NCBI GenBank assembly: GCA_024508915.1
Contig: JANINR010000068.1
Coordinates: 1-37,113 of the forward strand
Length of the DNA: 37,113 nt
DNA from: Lysobacteraceae bacterium
GTDB lineage: Bacteria > Pseudomonadota > Gammaproteobacteria > Xanthomonadales > Xanthomonadaceae
Direction: 5' to 3'
Shown here piece after piece: positions 7,177 to 19,299 of the stretch. A model generated the notes under the pieces. It was not told where the DNA came from and did no database searches. It saw only the letters and a program-made list of their open reading frames with translations. How positions within the stretch are numbered: the first letter of the stretch is position 1; each line of letters starts with the position of its first letter. Position numbers and translations under genes: made by a program.

Positions 7177-7950
7177 TCAGGCGAGCGCGGCTTCCGCGGC
7201 TTCCGCGGCTTCCAATCGCTCCGCGTCGCCGGAAGCCGCGACCAAGCGGTCCCAGACCGCAACGCCGCCGGCCTTCTTCCGCAGTTGCTCGAGGCGGGCC
7301 GCGTGCGACTCCAGTTCCCCGGCGGTGACCAGCACCCGCGGCCGCGCCGATGCGCTGCCCGCCACCGGCGCCAGCGCGACCACCGTCGCCCCCGGCGACT
7401 CCGCCGCCAGCGCGTCGAAGCCGATCTCGCCCTGCCCCGCGGTCAGCGCCAGGTAGGCGTCGGCAAGCAGCTGCGCATCGAGCAGCGCGCCGTGCAGCTG
7501 CCGGTGCGAGTTGTCCACGCCCAGTCGCCGGCACAGCGCGTCCAGCGAGTTGCGCTGGCCGGGGAAGCGCTGCCGCGCCAGCTCCAGGGAATCCTCCACG
7601 CTGCAGCGCTCGCGCAGCGGCGCGTGGCCGCGGCCCAGCCGCGCCAGCTCGTTGTCGAGGAAGCCGATGTCGAACGCCGCGTTGTGGATCACCAGTTCGG
7701 CGCCGTCGATGAACGCGAGGAATTCCTCGACCACCTCGGCGAACTTCGGCTTGCCGGCGAGGAACTCGCGCGTCAGGCCGGTGACTTCCTGCGCGCCGGG
7801 CTCGAAATCGCACTCCGGGTCGAGGTAGCGCTGGAACGTGCGGCCGGTCGGCCGGCGTTCGACGAGTTCCACGCAGCCGATCTCGACGACGCGGTTGCCC
7901 TTTTCCCAGGACAGGCCGGTGGTTTCGGTGTCGAGCACGATCTGGCGCAT
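7177..7950 (-). CDS. dnaQ: DNA polymerase III epsilon subunit (3'-5' proofreading exonuclease)
   Basis: The proofreading exonuclease of the replicative polymerase core, bound to DnaE through its C-terminus. The DEDDh residues are visible: DTETTGL (D7, E9), HNAAFDIGFLDNE and the final HGALLDAQLLADAYL (His and Asp). Length is 257 residues. The C-terminal tail ends in an Ala/Glu-rich stretch made by three tandem 9-bp repeats. The rnhA gene lies 23 bp upstream on the same strand, an old and common pairing. TAGACT lies six bases before the ATG, suggesting its own leaderless promoter in the rnhA-dnaQ gap. Confidence 0.96.
   Translation of the reverse strand: MRQIVLDTETTGLSWEKGNRVVEIGCVELVERRPTGRTFQRYLDPECDFEPGAQEVTGLTREFLAGKPKFAEVVEEFLAFIDGAELVIHNAAFDIGFLDNELARLGRGHAPLRERCSVEDSLELARQRFPGQRNSLDALCRRLGVDNSHRQLHGALLDAQLLADAYLALTAGQGEIGFDALAAESPGATVVALAPVAGSASARPRVLVTAGELESHAARLEQLRKKAGGVAVWDRLVAASGDAERLEAAEAAEAALA
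7188..7214 (-). repeat. Three perfect 9-bp tandem repeats in the dnaQ C-terminal coding region
   Basis: GCGGCTTCC occurs three times in succession. On the coding strand it reads as Glu-Ala-Ala units just before the dnaQ stop. Repeats of three codons can change copy number without breaking the frame. Confidence 0.85.
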
Positions 7951-7956
7951 GGTCGC

Positions 7957-7962
7957 AGTCTA
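7957..7962 (-). promoter_or_regulatory. Leaderless-type -10 element of dnaQ (TAGACT-N6-ATG)
   Basis: TAGACT, preceded by GCGC, ends six bases before the dnaQ ATG at 7950. It lies between the rnhA stop (7974) and dnaQ, so dnaQ can be transcribed separately from rnhA. The spacer GCGACC has no ribosome-binding site. Confidence 0.55.
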
Positions 7963-7973
7963 GCGCGGGCGCG

Positions 7974-8438
7974 CTAGCGCCGGAACGCTTCGGCCTGCGC
8001 GCGCGCGAGGGCGTCGACGCGATCGTTGTCGGGATCGCCGCTGTGGCCCTTCACCCAGCGCCAGTCGATGCGGTGCCGCGCGCATGCGGCCTGCAGGCGC
8101 TCCCACAGGTCGCGGTTCTTCACGTCGCCGCCGCCGGAGGTGCGCCAGTTGCGGCGGATCCAGCCCGGCAGCCATTCGGTGATGCCCTGGCGCACGTACT
8201 GCGAATCGGTGTGCAGCACGATCACGCACGGCTCGCTCAGGGCCTCGAGCGCCATGATCGCCGCCATGAGCTCCATGCGGTTGTTCGTGGTCAGCGCCTC
8301 TCCGCCGGCGAGCTCGCGCTCGCGGCCGCGGTAGCGCAGGAGCGCGGCCCAGCCGCCCGGGCCGGGATTGCCCAGGCACGCGCCATCGGTGTGGATGCCG
8401 ACTTCCTTGCGCGCGGCCGGCGCCTTCGCCGCGGTCAT
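7974..8438 (-). CDS. rnhA: Ribonuclease HI
   Basis: Cleaves the RNA strand of RNA-DNA hybrids, removing primers and R-loops. The 154-residue product has the catalytic residues in order: [11 protein letters not shown] (D18), NNRMELMAA (E55), HTDSQYV (D77) and the DNDRVDALA box (final Asp and basic surroundings), plus WVKGHSG, the usual histidine loop. Its ATG overlaps the stop of the upstream methyltransferase gene as ATGA, so the two are co-translated. dnaQ follows. Confidence 0.96.
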   Translation of the reverse strand: MTAAKAPAARKEVGIHTDGACLGNPGPGGWAALLRYRGRERELAGGEALTTNNRMELMAAIMALEALSEPCVIVLHTDSQYVRQGITEWLPGWIRRNWRTSGGGDVKNRDLWERLQAACARHRIDWRWVKGHSGDPDNDRVDALARAQAEAFRR

Positions 8439-9106
8439 GCGGCGGGCGCCCCGGCGCCGGCGCCGATCCGCATCGGCTTGCGCGCACGCACGGGCGTCAG
8501 CGGCACGACCCGCTTGTGCGCGCGCAGCACCCAGGCCGCGCGCACGCCGGGACCGTGCTGGAGCGTCGTGTCCACGATCGCGGCCCAGCGCGGTCCGATG
8601 CCCTGCGAGACCGGATCGGGCGCCAGCCCCGCGGCGCGCAGCCGCCGCCGCCACGGTTGCGGTTCCGACGCCCCGGGCCCGCCGCCGCCCCAGCGCCAGC
8701 GCCACGGCGAGAGCGGATTCAGGCAGTAGACCGAGAGCGACGCGCCCGGGACCAGCACCCGCGCGCACTCGGACAGCAGCGCGGCGGTCTCGGGCCCCGA
8801 CAACGCCGGATGCTGGAGCACGATGGCGGCGATCGATTCGTTGGCCAGCGGCAGGGGCAACGCGCAGCGCACGGCGCCGGCCCAGCCGCCCGCGCCGGGA
8901 CGGAGCGGCAGGCCGGGACCAGCCAGCCCTTCGGCGCCGGCGGCGGCCGGCCCCAGCCACAGCCAGGGCTGTCCCGGGCGCTCCCCGAGCAGCCCGCGCA
9001 GGTGCGGCCACTCGCTGTCCAGGAGCGCCTGGCCAGGCAGGGAGGCGAACCAGGAAGGGGCGGGACCGGGTTGACCGGTCGCGGAAGGCACGGGCATGGT
9101 CGCCAT
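8435..9106 (-). CDS. SAM-dependent methyltransferase-like protein
   Basis: A 223-residue protein with a degenerate class I methyltransferase fold: a glycine-rich [12 protein letters not shown] segment, [48 protein letters not shown] (the strand 4-helix-strand 5 region ending in a typical N-P-L-S) and a conserved C-terminal R/K-rich tail. It lies directly before rnhA, overlapping it by four bases, an arrangement I recall from other proteobacteria. The substrate is unknown. An alternative ATG at 9097 is preceded by CAGAAT seven bases upstream and could be the true leaderless start. It is divergent from gloB. Confidence 0.75.
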   Translation of the reverse strand: MATMPVPSATGQPGPAPSWFASLPGQALLDSEWPHLRGLLGERPGQPWLWLGPAAAGAEGLAGPGLPLRPGAGGWAGAVRCALPLPLANESIAAIVLQHPALSGPETAALLSECARVLVPGASLSVYCLNPLSPWRWRWGGGGPGASEPQPWRRRLRAAGLAPDPVSQGIGPRWAAIVDTTLQHGPGVRAAWVLRAHKRVVPLTPVRARKPMRIGAGAGAPAA

Positions 9107-9136
9107 TCTGCGGGCCACCCCGCCAGGACGCCACCC

Positions 9137-9907
9137 ATGCTGCTCGAGCCGCTGCCCGCCTTCGCGGACAACTACATCTGGACCCTCCGCGACGCCCCGG
9201 CCGGCGCGCCCGTGGTGGTGGACCCGGGCGATGCCGCGCCGGTGCTGGGACTGTGCGACCGCCTGGGCGTCGCGCCCGCGGCCCTGTTGCTGACCCACCA
9301 CCACCCCGACCACGTGGGCGGGGCCGCGACGCTGCTGCAGCGCTGGCCCACGCTCCCGGTGTTCGCGCCGGAGGACGGGCGCATCGACCTGCCCTGCCGG
9401 CGCGTCGGCGATGGCGACGTGGCGGTCGCCGGCCCCTGGCGCTTCGAGGTCCTCGCGGTGCCCGGCCACACCCGCAGCCACGTGGCCTTCCATGGCCACG
9501 GGCTGCTGTTCTGCGGCGACACCCTGTTCAGCCTCGGGTGCGGGCGCTTGTTCGAAGGCACGCCGGGGCAGATGCTGGCGTCGCTCGACCGCCTGGCCGC
9601 GCTGCCCGGGGCGACCCGGGTCTGCTGCGGGCACGAATACACGCTGGCCAACGCCGCCTTCGCGGCCGCGGTCGATCCCGCCAACCCGGCCCTGCGCCGG
9701 CGCACCGAGGAGGCCCGCGCGATGCGCGACCGGCACCGGCCCACCCTGCCGGCGACGCTCGCCGGCGAGCGCGACGCCAATCCCTTCCTGCGCATCGACG
9801 AGGGCGCCGTGCTCGATGCGGTCGCCGGATACCTGGGGCGGCCCCCGGTCGACCGGGTGGACGCCTTCGCCGCGTTGCGGCGCTGGAAAGACGGATTCGC
9901 CGCGTGA
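9137..9907 (+). CDS. gloB: Hydroxyacylglutathione hydrolase (glyoxalase II)
   Basis: Hydrolyses S-D-lactoylglutathione to D-lactate and glutathione, the second step of methylglyoxal detoxification. The 256-residue product has the metallo-beta-lactamase motif [10 protein letters not shown], then [25 protein letters not shown] and CGHEYT, which together bind the two metals. The C-terminal glutathione-binding domain contains NPFLR. It starts [15 protein letters not shown], the usual family beginning. The gene ends by overlapping the GTG of the lytic transglycosylase gene (GTGA). Confidence 0.96.
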   Translation: MLLEPLPAFADNYIWTLRDAPAGAPVVVDPGDAAPVLGLCDRLGVAPAALLLTHHHPDHVGGAATLLQRWPTLPVFAPEDGRIDLPCRRVGDGDVAVAGPWRFEVLAVPGHTRSHVAFHGHGLLFCGDTLFSLGCGRLFEGTPGQMLASLDRLAALPGATRVCCGHEYTLANAAFAAAVDPANPALRRRTEEARAMRDRHRPTLPATLAGERDANPFLRIDEGAVLDAVAGYLGRPPVDRVDAFAALRRWKDGFAA

Positions 9908-10938
9908 CGGCCGCCTCGCGCGCGACCCGGCTGGCGCCGATCCTCGCGGTCGCGCTGGCACTGCTGCCCGGCACCGGGCGCTGCGGGGATCCGCCGCCGC
10001 CGCAGGCAGCCGCGACCGAAGCGTCCGCCGCGACCCGGAGCGGCCTGGAGATCTACGCGCGTTTCCGCGAGGGACTGGCGGATCCGGACTGCCCGGTCGA
10101 CAGCAGCAGCGCGCGCTGGCGCAAGCACTTCGCCCACGCGCCGCAGCGGCTCGGCGCCGATGGCGACGACGCGCTCGCGCTGTTCGGCTACGTCGTCGAC
10201 GCGCTGCGCGAAGCGGACCTGCCGACGGAGTACGCGCTGATCCCCTTCGTCGAAAGCGGCTACAAGCCGGGGGCGCGCAGCCGCTCGGGCCCGGCCGGGC
10301 TCTGGCAGATGGCGTCGGTGACCGCCCGCCACCACGGCGTCCCGATCCGGCCCGGCTACGACGGGCGACTGTCGCCCGTGGATTCCACGCGCGCCGCGGT
10401 GCGCTACCTCAAGACCCTGCACGGCATGTTCGCCGGCGACTGGCGGCTCGCGGTGATGGCCTACAACGCGGGCGAATACCGCGTGTTCGGCGCGCTGCGC
10501 CGCTCGCACCAGGTCGCGCGCGACGCGGATCCGGAAAAGCTCGCGACGCTGTCGGGCATCACCCGCGCCTACGTGCGCAAGCTTCAGGCGCTGTCCTGCC
10601 TGCTCGATCGCGCCGACGAGCGCGAGGCATGGCTGCAGGCGATGGATCGCCCGATCCCGGTCCTCGAGGCCGTGGACGTGCCGGACGAAGCGCGCGACCT
10701 CGGGCGCTGGGCCGCGGATGCCGGTCGCGATGCCGCGATGGTGCGCCGGCTGAACCCGGCGCTGGCGGCCGGGCGGATCGCGCGCGGCCACCGCACGCTG
10801 CGCGTGCTCGCGCCGATGCCGCCGATGCCCGAAGCGCACGCGATGCCCGAAGCGCCCGCGGTGCCCGAACCGGTCGCGGCGCCCGACCCGCTCGCGGCCG
10901 CCGCGAGTGGCCCCGCGACCGCGACACAGGCACACTAA
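9904..10938 (+). CDS. Lytic murein transglycosylase (SLT domain, MltD-like)
   Basis: A secreted peptidoglycan lytic transglycosylase. The start is a GTG overlapping the gloB stop, followed by a signal peptide (hydrophobic [13 protein letters not shown], residues 11-23, with a Cys at 27). The SLT domain has the catalytic glutamate in [21 protein letters not shown] (E117), then [10 protein letters not shown], typical of MltD-type enzymes. MltD proteins usually carry LysM repeats. Here the 344-residue protein ends instead in a Pro/Ala/Glu-rich tail encoded by four 18-bp repeats. A cut near residue 26 is likely, but no classic lipobox is seen. Confidence 0.88.
   Translation: MTAASRATRLAPILAVALALLPGTGRCGDPPPPQAAATEASAATRSGLEIYARFREGLADPDCPVDSSSARWRKHFAHAPQRLGADGDDALALFGYVVDALREADLPTEYALIPFVESGYKPGARSRSGPAGLWQMASVTARHHGVPIRPGYDGRLSPVDSTRAAVRYLKTLHGMFAGDWRLAVMAYNAGEYRVFGALRRSHQVARDADPEKLATLSGITRAYVRKLQALSCLLDRADEREAWLQAMDRPIPVLEAVDVPDEARDLGRWAADAGRDAAMVRRLNPALAAGRIARGHRTLRVLAPMPPMPEAHAMPEAPAVPEPVAAPDPLAAAASGPATATQAH
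10823..10894 (+). repeat. Four degenerate 18-bp tandem repeats in the transglycosylase tail
   Basis: The units at 10823, 10841, 10859 and 10877 begin CGATGCCCGAAG, CGATGCCCGAAG, CGGTGCCCGAAC and CGGCGCCCGACC. They encode [18 protein letters not shown] and APDPLA. The first two units differ at one base; the later ones have drifted. The tail is proline-rich and probably extended. Confidence 0.85.
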
Positions 10939-10969
10939 CGCCCTGTTTCCGCTTCCGACGGACGTCACC

Positions 10970-11758
10970 ATGGGATTCCTGCAGGGCAAGCGCGCACTGG
11001 TCACCGGCATCGCCAGCCAGCGCTCGATCGCCACCGGCATCGCCGACGCGATGCACCGCGAAGGCGCCGAGCTGGCGCTGACCTACCAGAACGACAAGTT
11101 GAAGTCGCGCGTCGAGGACGCCGCCAGCGAGTACGGCACCGACATCGTGCTGCCGCTGGACGTCGCCGACGACGCCCAGATCGACGCGTGCATGGCGGCG
11201 CTGGGCAAGCGCTGGCCGGAGGGCTTCGACATCCTGGTCCACTGCATCGCCTTCGCCCCGCGCGAAGCGATCGAGGGCGATTTCCTCGACGGCATCAACC
11301 GCGAGCGCTACCACATTGCGCACGACATCAGCGCGTACTCGCTGGCGGCGCTCGGGAAGGCCGCGCGCCCCCTGATGAAGGGCCGCAACGGCGCGATCCT
11401 CACCTTGTCCTACCTGGGCGCGGAGCGCGCGCTCGCGAACTACAACACGATGGGGGTCGCGAAGGCCTCGCTGGAAGCCACCGTTCGCTACATGGCGATG
11501 GCGCTCGGCCCGGAGGGCACGCGCGTCAACGCGATCTCCGCGGGCCCGATCCGCACCCTCGCCGCGTCCGGCGTCGCGAACTTCCGCAAGATGCTCAGCC
11601 AGTTCGAGGCCGCCGCGCCGCTCCGCCGCGCGGTGACCATCGAGGACGTCGGCAACACCGCCGCGTTCCTGTGCTCGGACCTCGCCCGCGGCATCACCGG
11701 CGAGATCACCTACGTGGACGCCGGCTACAACATCATGGGGATGAGCGGGATCGAGTGA
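10970..11758 (+). CDS. fabI: Enoyl-[acyl-carrier-protein] reductase [NADH]
   Basis: Catalyses the last reduction of each fatty acid elongation cycle in the cytoplasm. The 262-residue short-chain dehydrogenase begins [21 protein letters not shown], the FabI-type cofactor loop. The active-site pattern is Tyr-x6-Lys in YNTMGVAK, with the additional FabI tyrosine in [20 protein letters not shown] is the substrate-loop signature of the triclosan-sensitive class. It lies 31 bp after the transglycosylase gene on the same strand and is convergent with ppiD. Confidence 0.97.
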   Translation: MGFLQGKRALVTGIASQRSIATGIADAMHREGAELALTYQNDKLKSRVEDAASEYGTDIVLPLDVADDAQIDACMAALGKRWPEGFDILVHCIAFAPREAIEGDFLDGINRERYHIAHDISAYSLAALGKAARPLMKGRNGAILTLSYLGAERALANYNTMGVAKASLEATVRYMAMALGPEGTRVNAISAGPIRTLAASGVANFRKMLSQFEAAAPLRRAVTIEDVGNTAAFLCSDLARGITGEITYVDAGYNIMGMSGIE

Positions 11759-11766
11759 TCCCGTGC

Positions 11767-11791
11767 GGGACGCCGCGACCCGCGGCGTCCC
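11767..11791. terminator. GC-rich hairpin between convergent fabI and ppiD
   Basis: GGGACGCCGCG-ACC-CGCGGCGTCCC has perfect 11-bp arms and a three-base loop. It lies between the two stop codons and could act for both strands. There is no T tract on either side, so it is a probable rather than proven terminator. Confidence 0.55.
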
Positions 11792-11806
11792 CGTCCGGCG
11801 CGAGCC

Positions 11807-13780
11807 CTACATCCGGTCTTCGGCGACCGTGATCCGCATGCGCCGGCGCAGGTTCCTGACGATCTCGTCCATCGTCTCCATCGCCGCCACCTGGCCCATC
11901 TGCTGGCGCAGCTGCTCGCGGCGGTCGGGCGGCGCCTGCTTCGGGTCGCCCGGCACCACGTGCGTGACCTGGTAGACGACGATCCGGCCGTCGCCCAGCA
12001 CCTTGCTGCCGACGGTGGTCTTGCCCGCTTCCGGCGCGGGCGCCGCGAAGACGGCCGCATTCGCCTCGGCATCGGGGATCGGGATCCCGCGCGGCAGGCC
12101 CGGCATGGTGGTGGCGGCCAGGCCGCGCGCACCGGCCACGGCGTCGAACGCCTTGCCCGCGCGGACCTCGGCGACGAACGCGTCCGCGGCAGCCGACGCG
12201 CGCTTCGCGGCGCGGTCGTTGCGGATCGCCGCGATCACCTGCGGCGCGACCTCGGAGAGCGGCCGGCGGTGCGCGGCCTCGTGCGCCACGACGCGGATCA
12301 GCACGCTGTGGTTGGGCCCGATCTCGATCGGATCGCTCACCGTGCCGTCCTGCACCAGCGCGTCCGAGAACGCCGCGCGCTGCACGGCCGGGTTGGCGGC
12401 GATCCCGTCGCCGGCGCCGCGCGCGAACGGCGCGGTGCGCTGCACCGGCAGGTCCGCCGCCTTCGCCGCGGACGCGAGCGAGGTGGGATTGCGATAGACC
12501 TGGTCCACGAGCTTGCCGGTCAGGTCGTTGAACAGGCGCTCGCGGTCCGCGTCGCCCTGTTCCTTCGCGAGCTGCGCCCGCGCATCCTCGAACGGCGTCT
12601 GCCGGCCCGCCTTGACCTCGCGCAGCTGCAGCACGTGCCAGCCGAACTCGGTCTTCACCGGCCCGGCGATGTCGCCCTGCTGCATCTTGAACAGCGCGTC
12701 CTCGAACGGCTTGGTCATCATGCCCTCGACCACCCAGCCGAGGTCGCCGCCGGCGTCCTTCGAACCGGTGTCGTCGGAATCCTTGCGGGCCAGCGCGGCG
12801 AAGTCCGCGCCCGGGGCGCGCGCCGCGGCGGCGATCGCCTCCGCGCGCGCCCTGGCGGCGGCCTGCGCGGCGGCGTCGGCCTTCGCGTCGACCTTCACCA
12901 GGATGTGCGACGCCAGCCGCTGCTCGGGCTCCTGGAAGCGCGCCTTTTCCTGCTCGTAGCGCTGCTTCAGCACCGCGTCGGTGGCCGGCGGCGGCGCGAT
13001 GGCGCTGCCGTCGATGTCCACGTACTCGAGGGCCACCGTTTCCGGCGCCATGTACTCGCCGGCGTGCGCGTCGTACCACTTCTGGATCTCGGCCGCGCTG
13101 ACCGCGCCGGCGTCCGGCGAAGGCGCCGGCAGGATCGCGAAGGACGCGTCGCGCTTCTCGTCGATCAGGCGCAGCACCGCGTCGACCTCGGCATCCGTCG
13201 CGAAACCGGAGGCCGCCACCTGGCGCGGGATCAGCGTGCGCTCCAGGTCGTCGCGCACCAGCTGCTGGAACTGCACCGGCGAGCGCTGCGGCACCTGCGA
13301 GGCGAGCACGAGCTGGTATTGCTGCGGGTTGAACTTGCCGTCCACCTGGAACGCCGGGATCGACTCGATCTCGCGGCGAACCTGCGCGTCGCCGACCGCC
13401 ACGCCATCGCGCACGGCCATCATCCGCAGCACGCGCTCGTCGATCATCGCGTCGACGATGCGGCGCTTGTTCTCCTTCGACTCGAAGGCGCGCGGGTCGA
13501 ACGCCTCGCCCTGCGCTTCGCGGGCGGACTGGCGCTCCTGCTCGAAGCGCTGGCGGAAGTCGGCGGCGTCGATCTCCTCCGCCTGCCAGAGCTTGCTGGC
13601 CGGCCACCAGTGCGGCGCGCCCGCCCACCACGTCGGCGGGGCCTCCACCTTCGCGACCCAGGTCGCGTTGTTCTGGTGCAGGTACTGCTCCATGCCGAAG
13701 AACGCGAACGGGATGGTGAGCAGCCCGAGCACGGTGCCGGCGATCCAGCCGGAGGTCTTGTCGCGGAGTTTCTGCAGCAT
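11807..13780 (-). CDS. ppiD: Peptidyl-prolyl cis-trans isomerase PpiD (SurA N-terminal/parvulin periplasmic foldase)
   Basis: A membrane-anchored periplasmic chaperone near the Sec translocon. The 657-residue product begins MLQKLRDKTSGWIAG with one transmembrane helix (residues about 12-30). The SurA_N-like chaperone domain follows, and a parvulin domain occupies about residues 286-390 (LASHILVKV through TEFGWHVLQL). A tryptophan-rich stretch (TWWAGAPHWWPASKLWQ, 50-66) follows the anchor. An in-frame ATG at 13825 was rejected because MLQKLRDKTSG is the family start and TAGACT, a likely -10 at 13813-13818, lies downstream of 13825. The gene follows the tRNA-Val/tRNA-Asp block, as in related genomes. 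Confidence 0.93.
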   Translation of the reverse strand: MLQKLRDKTSGWIAGTVLGLLTIPFAFFGMEQYLHQNNATWVAKVEAPPTWWAGAPHWWPASKLWQAEEIDAADFRQRFEQERQSAREAQGEAFDPRAFESKENKRRIVDAMIDERVLRMMAVRDGVAVGDAQVRREIESIPAFQVDGKFNPQQYQLVLASQVPQRSPVQFQQLVRDDLERTLIPRQVAASGFATDAEVDAVLRLIDEKRDASFAILPAPSPDAGAVSAAEIQKWYDAHAGEYMAPETVALEYVDIDGSAIAPPPATDAVLKQRYEQEKARFQEPEQRLASHILVKVDAKADAAAQAAARARAEAIAAAARAPGADFAALARKDSDDTGSKDAGGDLGWVVEGMMTKPFEDALFKMQQGDIAGPVKTEFGWHVLQLREVKAGRQTPFEDARAQLAKEQGDADRERLFNDLTGKLVDQVYRNPTSLASAAKAADLPVQRTAPFARGAGDGIAANPAVQRAAFSDALVQDGTVSDPIEIGPNHSVLIRVVAHEAAHRRPLSEVAPQVIAAIRNDRAAKRASAAADAFVAEVRAGKAFDAVAGARGLAATTMPGLPRGIPIPDAEANAAVFAAPAPEAGKTTVGSKVLGDGRIVVYQVTHVVPGDPKQAPPDRREQLRQQMGQVAAMETMDEIVRNLRRRMRITVAEDRM

Positions 13781-13868
13781 GGAATGGGCATCGGCCGGGA
13801 ACGTAGCCGCCCAGTCTACCCGCATCGCGGGGCCCGGAAAACGCGCCCGCCCCGAAAGCGCGGGCCCG

Positions 13869-13943
13869 CAAAAGCAAAGGCCCGCATCGCTGCGGGCCCC
13901 GTGCCTGGAAAAGCGAAGGCCCGCATTGCTGCGGGCCTTGCTT
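13869..13943 (-). terminator. Tandem terminators behind tRNA-Asp
   Basis: Two near-identical hairpins lie in tandem: GGCCCGCA-TCGC-TGCGGGCC (13879-13898) and AAGGCCCGCA-TTGC-TGCGGGCCTT (13916-13939). On the minus strand each stem is followed by a T-rich run (TTTGCTTTT and TTCGCTTTT), so both fit rho-independent termination of the tRNA-Val/tRNA-Asp transcript before ppiD. Confidence 0.75.
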
Positions 13944-13951
13944 CGAATCGA

Positions 13952-14028
13952 TGGCGGAGTGGACGGGACTCGAACCCGCGACCTCCGGCGTGACAGGCCA
14001 GCATTCTAACCGACTGAACTACCACTCC
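13952..14028 (-). tRNA. tRNA-Asp(GTC)
   Basis: A 77-nt tRNA. The acceptor stem GGAGTGG pairs with CCACTCC, with discriminator G and encoded CCA. The anticodon loop CTGTCAC gives GTC. The D-arm TAGTTCAGTCGGTTAGA and T-loop GGTTCGAGTCC closely match E. coli tRNA-Asp. It is read after tRNA-Val and ends before the tandem terminators. Confidence 0.96.
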
Positions 14029-14077
14029 GCGGAGCCGGGCATGATACAGACCGGCGCGGAGGCCCGCAAGCCTCCGA

Positions 14078-14152
14078 TGGTGGGTGCTGAGGGGATCGAA
14101 CCCCCGACCCTCTCCTTGTAAGGGAGACGCTCTACCGCTGAGCTAAGCACCC
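14078..14152 (-). tRNA. tRNA-Val(TAC)
   Basis: The acceptor stem GGGTGCT pairs with AGCACCC, with discriminator A and encoded CCA. The anticodon loop CTTACAA gives TAC. The D-arm TAGCTCAGCGGTAGA and T-loop GGTTCGATCCC are canonical. It lies between the hupB terminator and tRNA-Asp on the same strand. Confidence 0.96.
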
Positions 14153-14199
14153 GCGACGCGGATGATACCGGAGCCGCGGCGCGCGCCGCCCCGGAACGA

Positions 14200-14223
14200 A
14201 GAAGCCCGGCTTGCGCCGGGCTC
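14200..14223 (-). terminator. Rho-independent terminator of hupB
   Basis: AGCCCGGC-TTGC-GCCGGGCT (14203-14222) lies 28 bp past the hupB stop. On the minus strand the stem is followed by TCTTCG, a weak T run. The position and perfect 8-bp stem support termination of hupB before tRNA-Val. Confidence 0.65.
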
Positions 14224-14250
14224 CGTCGGGAATCGTGTCGCGGGCGCGGA

Positions 14251-14523
14251 TCAGTTCACCGCGTCCTTCAGCGCCTTGCCGGGCTTGAAGCCGGGGTTCA
14301 TCGAGGCGGCGATCTTGATCTCCTCGCCGGTGCGCGGGTTGCGGCCGGTGCGCGCGGCGCGCTTGCGCACGTCGAACGTGCCGAAGCCGACGAGCGTCAC
14401 GGTGTCGCCCTTCTTCAGCGCACTGCTGATGGTGGAGATCATGGCATCGACCGCGCGCCCGGCGTCGGCGCGCGAGATGTCGGCGGCGCCAGCGACGGCT
14501 TCGATGAATTCGGCTTTGTTCAT
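14251..14523 (-). CDS. hupB: DNA-binding protein HU-beta
   Basis: A 90-residue nucleoid protein that bends and compacts DNA as a dimer. It begins [22 protein letters not shown], has the core [24 protein letters not shown] with the beta-arm RNPRTG that enters the minor groove, and ends [14 protein letters not shown], all typical of HU. It lies directly downstream of lon, the standard tig-clpP-clpX-lon-hupB order. It has its own promoter (14562-14590), so it need not rely on lon read-through, and a GGAG ribosome site before the ATG. Confidence 0.97.
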   Translation of the reverse strand: MNKAEFIEAVAGAADISRADAGRAVDAMISTISSALKKGDTVTLVGFGTFDVRKRAARTGRNPRTGEEIKIAASMNPGFKPGKALKDAVN

Positions 14524-14561
14524 TGCTTGCTCCAGTACGGCGCGTTCGGCCGGAAGCGGTC

Positions 14562-14590
14562 GTTATACCAGCGCCCCGGAAGCGAGGCAA
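14562..14590 (-). promoter_or_regulatory. Sigma-70 promoter of hupB
   Basis: On the minus strand TTGCCT (14585-14590) and TATAAC (14562-14567) are separated by exactly 17 bp and lie about 40 bp before the hupB ATG. Four of six and five of six consensus bases match. This is one of the few fully spaced sigma-70 promoters in the window. Confidence 0.7.
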
Positions 14591-14649
14591 CACGGAAACC
14601 GAGGCGTGGCGCGGTTTCCAGCGGAATCCGCGCCCGCCCCGACGCGCCG

Positions 14650-17082
<2,433 letters not shown>

Positions 17083-17105
17083 GTGGGCTCCATTGGCTGA
17101 CATGG

Positions 17106-17134
17106 TTATGGGGCCGGGGTGAAAGGGATGCAAG
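17106..17134 (-). promoter_or_regulatory. RpoH (sigma-32)-like promoter of lon
   Basis: On the minus strand CTTGCAT (17128-17134) is followed after 14 bp by CCCCATAA (17106-17113). The heat-shock consensus is CTTGAAA and CCCCATNT. The expected start point is about 20 nt before the chosen lon ATG, leaving a short leader with GGAG. lon is a classic sigma-32 gene in E. coli. Confidence 0.6.
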
Positions 17135-17137
17135 CGG

Positions 17138-17166
17138 AAACGCGCCGCCGCCCATGCGGGCGGCGG
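17138..17166 (-). terminator. Rho-independent terminator of clpX
   Basis: CCGCCGCCC-ATGC-GGGCGGCGG (17145-17166) is a perfect 9-bp stem followed on the minus strand by CGCGTTT. It lies about 50 bp past the clpX stop and just before the lon promoter, separating the two transcripts. Confidence 0.65.
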
Positions 17167-17215
17167 AATGTCAATATCAATCAACGACTTGCGGCAGAAG
17201 CCGCGGCCGTCCGGG

Positions 17216-18502
<1,287 letters not shown>

Positions 18503-18620
18503 TGTCCCCGCTTACCTGCTGCAGCCGCGATGGCGGCCCGAGAATAGCACAGCGCTCCGGAAGCCTTCCCGGACCCGCTGCTCATGATGGATTGCCTGCC
18601 GGATCAATCGCTTGCGGCCA

Positions 18621-18640
18621 GCCCGGGCGGGCGCCCGGGC
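18621..18640 (-). terminator. GC-rich hairpin in the clpP-clpX gap
   Basis: GCCCGGGC-GGGC-GCCCGGGC is a perfect 8-bp stem just past the clpP stop. There is no T tract, so it may only attenuate or protect the clpP mRNA end rather than end transcription. Confidence 0.4.
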
Positions 18641-18652
18641 CTGCCGCCGCGC

Positions 18653-19276
18653 TCAGGCGGCCTGGATGGAGTCCTCGGGCCGGCGCTCGAGGACCTGGTC
18701 GACCAGGCCGTACTCGCGCGCGGCCTCGGCGCTCTTGAAGTTGTCGCGCTCGGTGTCGCGGGCGATGGTGTCGAGCGCCTGGCCGGTGTGCTTGGACAGG
18801 ATCTCGTTCAGGCGCTGGCGCATCGCCAGGATCTCGCGCGCGTGGATGTCGATGTCCGTCGCCTGGCCCTGGAAGCCGCCCAGCGGCTGGTGGATCATCA
18901 CCCGCGAATTGGGCAGCGCGTAGCGCTTGCCCTTCGCGCCCGACGCCAGCAGCAGCGCGCCCATCGAGGCGGCCTGGCCGACGCAGATGGTGCTCACGTC
19001 CGGCTTGATGAACTGCATGGTGTCGTAGATCGCCATGCCGGCGGTGACGATGCCGCCGGGCGAGTTGATGTACAGGCTGATGTCCTTCTCGGGGTTCTCG
19101 GCCTCGAGGAACAGCATCTGCGCGACGATCACGTTCGCGACGTGGTCGTCGATCCCGCCGACGAGGAAGATCACCCGCTCCTTCAGCAGGCGCGAATAGA
19201 TGTCGTACGCGCGCTCGCCGCGGCTGGTCTGTTCGACCACCATCGGCACGAGGTTGAGGGCCTTGGTCTCGCTCAT
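18653..19276 (-). CDS. clpP: ATP-dependent Clp protease proteolytic subunit ClpP
   Basis: A tetradecameric serine protease chamber working with ClpX. The catalytic triad is visible: S104 in [11 protein letters not shown]129 in [10 protein letters not shown] and D178 in ERDNF, all offset by seven residues from E. coli mature numbering. The 207-residue length and the SLYINSPGG oxyanion region are normal. It starts 23 bp past tig, fitting one tig-clpP unit. Confidence 0.98.
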   Translation of the reverse strand: MSETKALNLVPMVVEQTSRGERAYDIYSRLLKERVIFLVGGIDDHVANVIVAQMLFLEAENPEKDISLYINSPGGIVTAGMAIYDTMQFIKPDVSTICVGQAASMGALLLASGAKGKRYALPNSRVMIHQPLGGFQGQATDIDIHAREILAMRQRLNEILSKHTGQALDTIARDTERDNFKSAEAAREYGLVDQVLERRPEDSIQAA

Positions 19277-19299
19277 GGTTTCGTTCCGCCTGCGGCTGT

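Noticed and set aside
13781-13825. Upstream in-frame ATG for ppiD
   Set aside because: It adds a non-conserved N-terminus, lies upstream of a probable -10 (TAGACT), and MLQKLRDKTSG is the usual start.
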